Assembly (NCBI RefSeq): GCF_020283565.1
Contig: NC_060064.1
Span: 27,486,337-27,550,336, forward strand
DNA from: Trifolium pratense
Lineage: Eukaryota; Streptophyta; Magnoliopsida; Fabales; Fabaceae
Reading direction: 5' to 3'
Length of the DNA stretch: 64,000 nucleotides
In this document: positions 56,354 to 64,000 of the stretch, one piece after another
Layout of the letters: each line of letters starts with the position of its first letter
Numbering within the stretch: the stretch's first letter is position 1
Notes under the pieces: model-generated
Seen by the model: the letters and a program-made list of their open reading frames with translations, nothing else
The model's database searches: none
Told to the model about the DNA's origin: nothing
Program-made: the position numbers and the translations under genes

Positions 56354-57488
56354 TGCTATGAAAAATGCTTGTACAAATAGCATGTGTAATCTTGAAAGAG
56401 AGAATGATAGCACATATTTTATGTTGAAGTTCCTGCACTTGAAAGAATGTTATTCTTTATTTTCAATTAGAAGCTTATTTATTTTAGCACACTTTTCAGA
56501 TTGGTTCATTTTTTACAGATTCAGTTTTATCTTATTTTTCTCTCATATATTTTTACAATAGGTTAATGCAATTCAAAATGCATGTATAGTTATATTTAAT
56601 ATATAGTTAATGGATTTAACAAAGTGTTGTATCCTATTAACCATTAATTAATTAAACACAATTAACTATGATTTTAAACATAACTAAACACGGTTTTTAG
56701 GTGTATGTTTGAACACAAATTGTTGTTAATGGATATCATGTATTGAACACTTGAAAATTGTGGTTAACGTTTAATTGATGATTAATAAGTTGGTCGCTTG
56801 ATATTTATAAATTGTTAAAAGCTCTATATGAATGATAGTATTGCTTCAACTGAAACAATGATCCAATCATGGTCGATTAGGGGGAGAAAGGAAATCCGAT
56901 GATTAAAGCGCTTTGAAACTCAATTTATACCTGTTTTCTCTTGTTTTTATAGAATTAACATTGATCATATTATTGTCTTGATCGTAAGAATATAGAGGAC
57001 CCCAAACTTCTACTTAAAGGTGACGACGAAGTTGATCTTAGTTGAAGCTTTGAGTGATTTTCATGTATTTGATCGTCTAAAATCACATGCCACACTTCTC
57101 CAACCTAAGAATTACCTTTAATTTTACTATTAATATACCATAAATTACAATTACATGTTTATGCCAGACATTCTTACGATACATTTCTCAAATATTTCAT
57201 ACCAATTATAAGGTCCCATTTTTTGTTCATAAATGATAGACAACGATGGAGAAGAGAAATGAGAAAGCCCACAGTTATTACATGCAGGTGGAGAAATATC
57301 CACATGCATTTCTGACATGAAATGAAAGCAGCTATGCAAAATCATTTGATCTGCCATTATTTATTATACAATATTACATAGCCTTGCAACAATATTCTTA
57401 AAACAAACACAACATCTTCATGCAAGAAAGTTCATAATTTTTTTCATGATAACTTCAAGCAAGAAAAGAAAGCCACTTTCTCCTACTT
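56354..57488. other. Convergent intergenic region, ELP6 to aminotransferase
   Basis: This is the 3' end of both neighbours, so it should contain two 3'UTRs. It is AT-rich with TTAACTA/TAATTAA repeats at 56600-56800. There is no supported gene. Confidence 0.45.
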
Positions 57489-60400
57489 TTAATTATTGCC
57501 ATCCAAAACATGCAAAGTTTGGTATATAATATTAGCTGCATGTTCAATCTCCTGTTCTGTTATAATCAATGGTGGAACAAGCCTAACAACATTACCTTTT
57601 CCAGCTGTCAATACTAAAAGGCCAGAATTTCGGCAAGCGTCTACTATTGGTGACGCGGACACGTCTAAGTCAATTCCGATAATGAGCCCCACACCACGAA
57701 TCTCTTTCACGTGGGGATTTCCTCCCAATTTCTGTTTTAGTAGTTCTTTGAAGTATAGACCTTTCTTTGATACATCAGATAGGAAATTAGGATTTGATAT
57801 TTTGTTTAAAACTGCAAGAGCGGCACTGCAAATAAGAGGACCTCCTGCAAAAGTACTTCCATGGTCACCATAATTTATAGCGGAAGCTACTTTCTCGGTT
57901 ACGAGGACAGCTCCAATAGGTAGGCCCCCGGCAAGAGGTTTGGCAAGTGTCATTATGTCAGGGAAGATTCCATAAGCCTCGTGAGCCCAAAGAAATCCTG
58001 ATCTACCTAAACCACATTGAACCTACAAATAAAACAATTGCAAATATGAAAAACTATTAACTAAATGAAACAATTGCAAATATGAACAATTACATTATCA
58101 TTCAAGCAGATAAACTATTTGTGTGGATTTACTATAGTCAGTTAGTCACGGTGCTACATTCTGGTCAGCTCTCATTCATTCTCATTCAGTTTCAAATACA
58201 GTAATTGTTAAGAAACATATTTTTAGAAAATCAAACACACACGACCAATCATCTTAAGTTTTAATGTACTCAATAGTGAGATATTGTAATTTTGTTTACA
58301 GAGCAAAATCATTCAATTGAAAAATTAACAGAAAGACACATTATTGCGTTTCTGCCTTGGTTACATCTGCAAATTTCTGATATTTTTTCCCCTTAAAATT
58401 TACAAACACGATGATGCACTCGTTTACTGCCATAATCCTTCTGGAATGATTCATAAGCAATAGTTGAGTGAATTGCACATATTATGAATGATCATTTATC
58501 ACATAATTTCATTTAAAAAATGTTTCTATTACCTAAGCTACCTTTCAAGATACTAGATAGTAATAATTGGTTCATTGAAAACAAAAGTTAAATCAAATGA
58601 GGGGGGCATTTTGGAGGTAGTAGCATTTAATAGGCTAAAAAGTTTTTAACCTTTGTTTATATTTTATTTCAAAATATCTGGACTATTTTTTGCTTAAAAA
58701 TCATTCCGAGGGGATAATAAGTACTGCAGAATACCAACTACCATTTACCAAGATTAGATAGTGCATACCTCATCATACACAAGAAGTGTCCCAGTTTCAT
58801 CACAAGCATTTCGCAGAGACTGTAGAAATTCTTTTGTAGCACTGTATATTCCGCCTTCTCCTTGGATAGGTTCCACAAAAACTGCAGCAATCCTGCCCTG
58901 CCGAATTAACTCTACAGCAGCCGGGGCATTTCCATACTCTAAAAAGTTCACTCCAGGCATAACAGGTTCAAAAGGTGTTCTATATTGTACTTTACTCGTC
59001 AAAGCAAGTGCACCCAAGGTTCTCCCATGGAAGCAATTGCTAAAAGCTATGAACTCAGTAGCGGGCACTTTCCCTTCAGTAGATGTGTGTTTGTGATATT
59101 TTCTTGAAAATTTAATAGCTGCTTCATTTGCTTCAGTTCCAGAATTTGAAAAAAATACGCGATCGGCAAAAGAAGAAGCTACTAAACGCTTTGCAAGTTC
59201 TACCTGCATCAGTTCTAAACAAATTACAGATACAGATAAAAGGTATTATTGCAACAATGTGCAAACACATAACAGATCTAAGATATTAACCCAGATATTA
59301 ATGCAACAGCTATAGATAATATTCAAATGAAAGCTGCACATGACCACAGATTCTTAATAGCCCTTTTTCCGCATTCTAGTTTTCCATATTCCATATGATA
59401 AATGGAAATACAAAGAGTGAAGTAGGGATACTGAACCTTAAGTCAATAAAAAACAATGTCAACCTAAAATTTATAAACAAAAAATACGCACAAAACAACT
59501 CTCCCATAACCTCCAAACAGATGGCAATATCATAACTTCAATGAAAGCCTATTTGGCCCTTCAATTTCTTTATACCATAATTTACAGCGGCTGCTAATTT
59601 TTTGAAGTTCCCCCCTTCCACCTAAACACCCTTACCCAACAAATGAACCAACTTTTACCCACAATTAACCAAGCACTGTGTTTTGGACCTAAAATTTACT
59701 TACATTTCCTAATGACATAATTTACAGAATTTTCTCCCATGGGGGTCATCTTACTTTGACAACAAGTTGTCAGCTCTCCAGCACATGAGCAAGGGAAAAT
59801 TCCTTCAGTACGAGAATTAACAGTTTTATCCGTGTGAACAGAGACACTGTTGGAACAGGCGGCCTTTCAATTTTCCACTCATCATGGCGTATTCCTTCTC
59901 AAATTAGGGGATTGAGTTCTACAGTCATATAGGGATTCACATATGTTCTTAACAAAACCATATGATTACGACAATAAATGCCTCAGATTAAGGTGACCTA
60001 CACATTTACCATTTGAAAAGGTTGGCAATCTCCATAATGAGGACAATCAAATCAGGCATAAGAACCCCATAATTACACTAGTTTAAATTCTCAGTTGAAA
60101 GTCTTATTTTACAAATGAATGCTCCATGTATGGACCCTGACTCTCTTTAACACCACCATTTATAATGGGCGAGTTACTTGTTTAAAGTTTTAGTGTGGAC
60201 AATGTAATATGCACTATGTTTGGGATTTATTTTCTATAATCAGGCCTAGCCTTTTCCTCCCACTACTAGAATTTTACAAAACTTGAATTTATAGAATTAC
60301 AACATCTTGTACACATTTCATAATCTTTTAGATTTACTAAAGTTAGAGAGTGATAATTGATCACCAACTTTCACCATTTAGAAAATTCGCTATGAAAATG

Positions 60401-62048
60401 AATACTAAAGTTTGTCGTCGCTCAGAAGCTACTGTAGACTAACAGTCAGAACTCAGAACCATGTTCCAGGCAGCACTCAAGTCCAGACAATTCTTGCACA
60501 CAAATCATTAAAAACACTACCTTTTACGTATCTTTTTAACAAAATTCAAGACGCGTATAATTTTTCCATCCGTTGCTTCAAAAATAATTTATGATCATCT
60601 AAACTAAAAGTCAGTAAAAATAGTAGTACTCCAGAATCCTTGCAAATTAGCATCAACAGCAAATGCTGACTAAAGAGGAATAAACAATTTAAACCCATCC
60701 AATCCCACATGCCATTACTGACCTTATAAATAAATATTGTTGAATAAAATATCTATACCTACACATGTCCACACAATTAAACTACAGTTCTGATTCTGAC
60801 TTTCTAAACAATATTCTCACACAACTTTTTACTCCCCCTCCCTCTCCTCTTTGTCTCTCTTTTCCTTTTCTACCACATCGTCCATAACTTTCTCACTTCC
60901 TTTACTTTTCCCTTTCTATCTCTCTTTCCTACACCACTCCCCACTAGAGTTGTGAGAAATTCATTATTAAGGCAAAAAGCTTGCAGCTTCCAATTATTTA
61001 CTATAAACAACTATTAGAAAAACCCAACAATAAAAAGTGTTACCAAGAATGACCCATTACCTTAATTCAAACAAATCATTACAAACACAACATGTCACTC
61101 TAAAACCTTTTCATGATACCCAAACACCATGACACAAATTATATCTAAATCTAAAAATCACATTTTTTTTGTTTCTGAGTCGCTTTTTCAATGTAGTACT
61201 GATGCTTCAGATTAATCATGTGTTCATTATCTAATACTACCAATGTCCAACCCAACACAAACGTGGGGCATGTGGTTTATATTCAATCACTTCCATTTTC
61301 TCAAATTGTTACCGGTCTCTGCATGTCATTGCAAGTTTTTGTTTTTTGAAAACTCAGTATCCAGATCAAGGACCAACTGATCCGATAATCCAATGACACC
61401 GTCTACTTGCAGGGGCCCATTTAAAGTCAGAACAAAGTTCTATATGGACTGGAACACCGAAATTGACACGAGAGGGAATCAGATTTCATTTCTACTATTA
61501 AAGACTACTTAAAAAATCCTAAAAAAGATAATCTTACACTAAAAAAACCCTTAAAAAAAATTTAAAACAGTGATGGAATTTGCATAATGCATTGTTATCA
61601 ATACCTGAGGAATAGAATGATAAACATTGCTAACATGAGTAAGTAAACCAGCTTGTTCCACAACAGCTTTCAACCAATCATCATCACCATGGCCAAGTGC
61701 ATTAACAGCAATTCCACCACTCAAATCCAAATACTCATTCCCTTCAACATCATACAATTTACAACCTTTCCCTTTCTCAAGCACAATTGGTGCCCTTGCA
61801 TAAGTACCCACTAAATACTTCCCTTCTTCCTCGATCACTTCTTTCGTCGTCTTCTTCTTCTTCACACTTTCATCTACCTTTGTGGTTGGTGTTCCAATAT
61901 CTACTTTGAGGGATGCAATTGGTGGTACCAGTGATTTTGGATAGTGAAGATTTGGGGGAAAATGTTTGTTGTTGTTGAATTGGGTGAGTTTGTTGGTGAA
62001 TGAGGATTTGTAAGAAGTGTTGCTTGCACAAATGTGAGTAGAAGCCAT
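57489..62048 (-). CDS. WIN1: Acetylornithine aminotransferase, organellar (class III PLP enzyme)
   Basis: Three exons on the minus strand: 61605..62048, 58769..59203, 57489..58022; 1413 nt, 470 residues, all junctions phase 0. The first ~60 residues are Ser/Thr/Asn/Lys-rich with few acidic residues, a plastid or mitochondrial transit peptide. Family landmarks: [37 protein letters not shown] (169 onward, PLP phosphate contact); [40 protein letters not shown] (Asp292 pairs with the pyridine N); [10 protein letters not shown] with Lys321 as the Schiff-base lysine; [12 protein letters not shown]. It converts N-acetylglutamate semialdehyde to N-acetylornithine with glutamate as amino donor, in arginine synthesis. 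The closest plant relative by motif is Arabidopsis WIN1/TUP5. Intron 1 (2.4 kb) has no recognisable gene. Confidence 0.94.
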
Positions 62049-62268
62049 TGTTGTGCTTGTTTGGTGTTTGGGAATTAGGGTTTATGTAAATATTGATTTG
62101 ATTGATTTGATTTGTTGTGGTGATTCTGGTCACGTGCGAAACGTAAGATTGAGGAAAGTGTACGCTAAGCTCCATTTGAGGTCAACATCACTGATCACTA
62201 CACCCAACATGTGGACCCAAGTTCTCATTGTTGCAGTTTTTTTTTTCTTCTCTTTTTTATTAACATTA

Positions 62269-62462
62269 TGTTATGAACTATTTCTAGAGAATAACTAGAA
62301 TAGAGAAGGAGAGAAAGGGAGAAGAGAAAAGAATATACTATTGTATTGTTTTATTCAAGGTGTGTGTTTTACATTGTGAGATAGTCATATATATAGGAGA
62401 TTACATGGGCCAAGAATATGGGCCTAGACAAATGGACATCCACATCTATATTATTCATAACA
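62269..62462 (-). mobile_element. 3' LTR of a Ty1/copia retrotransposon (minus orientation), 194 bp
   Basis: On the minus strand it starts TGTTATGAATAATATAG at 62462 and ends ...AGTTCATAACA at 62269, with TG...CA ends and a 9-bp inverted terminal match (TGTTATGAA/TTCATAACA). Immediately upstream (62463-62471) lies AAGGGGGAA, a polypurine tract. The interior therefore extends to higher coordinates. The LTR is short. The left flank is ...AACATTA; the other LTR is outside the window. Confidence 0.78.
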
Positions 62463-64000
62463 TTCCCCCTTGGATGTCCATCGATGATATGCCTCATTAA
62501 AACCTTACTATTAAAAACCCAGTGGGAAAAATCATAGTGAAGGAAAAAGAGTACAACATCTTTTGTGTGTGAACTGCCTCGTTAAAAACCTTACCAGGAA
62601 AACCCAGTGGGACAAAACCACGGTGAAGGGAAAAAGAGTGCAGAACATATTTATATCTCCCCCTCATAAAGACAATTGTATATGAGACGAAGAAACTCAA
62701 ATAATCTTATGTAGCTGTAGTAGTTGCTCAAAAGTTTTACTTTAAGTTGACTTTGTAGAAAGACCTGTCTTATCTTCTTGATCATATACTCTTCTCCAAA
62801 TATGTAGTTTGTGCGACATTATCTTCATGTTGAATCGTTGGAAGAACCCTTTAGAAGAAAACTCACAAATTCTTGTATCTGATGAATCATATACTTCAAC
62901 CAAATCACATTCTTGATTTATCTTCTATAGTGCTCATCTTTCCTCATCATTTTGTTTCATGAGATTGTTATTGTTGTTTGTTTCATAGATCTCCATGAGT
63001 AATTGTACTTCTTCATGTGAACATATAGTTTGTTTGTGATCTATACATTTACGAGGATTAAACAAATTACCTGCATATCTAAAATAGCAAAGTATATACT
63101 TGATGATATATTGACAACAAATAATAGGTTAACAATGTATTTGTCCCCATTAGAACCAAAATGTGGTGCTTCAGGACCAATTAGTTCTTCACCATTTACT
63201 CGAACTCTAAAATGGCATTTGTTTACATCGACGATCGTACAAAAATTAGGGTACGTAATTGATCTTATAGAATCATTTTAGAACCTTTTGTATATAAGCT
63301 TCATGATTCACAAAATATTCTTCAAATACTTATTTTGTAATAAATGACAATATCTCAAGCTCTTTGGGAGTCTCTTGATGATACAATCTTAAACAAATTT
63401 ATTGCCAAATATTTTCTTAAAATGAACAAATTGTCATTTTCATATTTCTCACTTGGAAATATTCAACATGCATATAGATGTTGCTCGAGTATATAAGGAG
63501 ACTTATTCATCTTTATTAAGTCATCTCTCCAATATATATGTGTCTTACGAAAATTAAATCATTCTGGGATTTTCATATAATCATCATTATCAAGTGAGCT
63601 AGTCAAATACGTTAAAACACATATTTCACATAAATTGAGTATTTCATATGCTACTCAACTTAATTAATTACAAAGAAGTATTGGAATTCACTTTAGGTGA
63701 ATATGCTTCTTGAAAATCAATGATAGACATTTATCAATACACTTGAATAACAATCCAAACTCTAAATATTTGATTTTCATTATTTTCCTCTTGAAAATTT
63801 ATTCATATCGAATTATTTCCATCTGCAGATGGAATGGACTATTGGTCCAAAAACATTCCGTTTTGCAAAGCTAGTTTAATTTTGTATCAATTGCGTCTAT
63901 CTATTTAGTCAATCATTTCATTGTCTATAATCCTTAATAGACTTTGATTTATGATCCTCATTATTTCTTATCATATATAGCGCTATATTATATAAATAAA
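62463..64000 (-). mobile_element. 3' interior of the Ty1/copia element (decayed), to right edge
   Basis: Adjacent to the polypurine tract are two tandem related segments (about 62500-62560 and 62580-62640, both containing AAACCCAGTGGGA and GTGAAGG). This arrangement commonly precedes the 3' LTR in legume copia elements. Further right the minus strand has short coding-like pieces (CHFRVRVNGEELIGPEAPHF, about 63140-63215; EEVQLLMEIYETNNNNN, about 62945-63010), but stops interrupt them. No reverse transcriptase motif was recognised. The sequence is AT-rich and decayed. Confidence 0.5.

Noticed and set aside
57496..59096. Plus-strand frames opposite aminotransferase exons 2 and 3
   Set aside because: They are antisense shadows of strongly conserved coding exons.
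5819..62048. A functional cluster of organelle-targeted genes (LPXD, RUG3, COX23, aminotransferase)
   Set aside because: The four genes belong to unrelated pathways, lie up to 50 kb apart on both strands and are separated by other genes; chance is the simplest explanation.
1..64000. CRISPR arrays, bacterial operons, phage or organellar genome segments
   Set aside because: No regularly spaced direct repeats with unique spacers were seen. Genes are intron-split and separately promoted, and the organelle-related genes carry transit peptides, so the DNA is nuclear.

Overview
This is plant nuclear DNA. It is AT-rich, with intron-split genes (GT-AG junctions that restore the reading frame), long introns full of small repeats, and many class I and class II transposable elements. 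The protein set (chloroplast/mitochondrial acetylornithine aminotransferase, CLASSY-type SNF2, REM-type B3 genes, a mitochondrial LpxD homologue, RUG3) is that of a eudicot. The repeat types and protein character suggest a papilionoid legume such as Medicago, Trifolium, Cicer or Pisum. The genus is inference only.

Layout. 1-1.5 kb: 5' part of a PERK-type receptor kinase (minus, runs off the left edge). 3.8-5.25 kb: decayed Ty1/copia remnant. 5.8-9.0 kb: LPXD, 10 exons, minus. 9.2-10.3 kb: two MITE-like elements. 11.0-16.0 kb: RUG3, 6 exons, minus, with a transposon in intron 5. 16.8-18.7 kb: a broken MYB98/115/118-type R2R3-MYB whose intron holds MITEs. 21.4-36.6 kb: a tandem array of REM (B3-domain) genes on the minus strand: copy A intact, copy B split by a 4.3-kb CACTA transposon, copy C intact, copy D a pseudogene. 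The CACTA element carries its own truncated REM-type B3 gene on the plus strand. 38.5-42.3 kb: a CLASSY 3/4-like SNF2 gene. 43.7-46.6 kb: COX23-type twin CX9C protein. 48.4-51.2 kb: a complete-ended MULE (TIRs, 9-bp duplication) with an internally deleted FAR1/MULE transposase. 51.6-56.4 kb: ELP6. 57.5-62.0 kb: acetylornithine aminotransferase (minus, convergent with ELP6). 62.27 kb to the right edge: 3' LTR and adjoining interior of a Ty1/copia element in minus orientation.

The housekeeping genes (LPXD, RUG3, COX23, ELP6, aminotransferase) are independently transcribed and share no obvious pathway, although four of them are predicted to act in organelles. The most notable part is the REM array next to a CLASSY gene, with a gene-carrying CACTA element sitting in the first intron of one REM copy. 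All exon coordinates were derived by hand from splice signals, frame continuity and family knowledge; no search was run.
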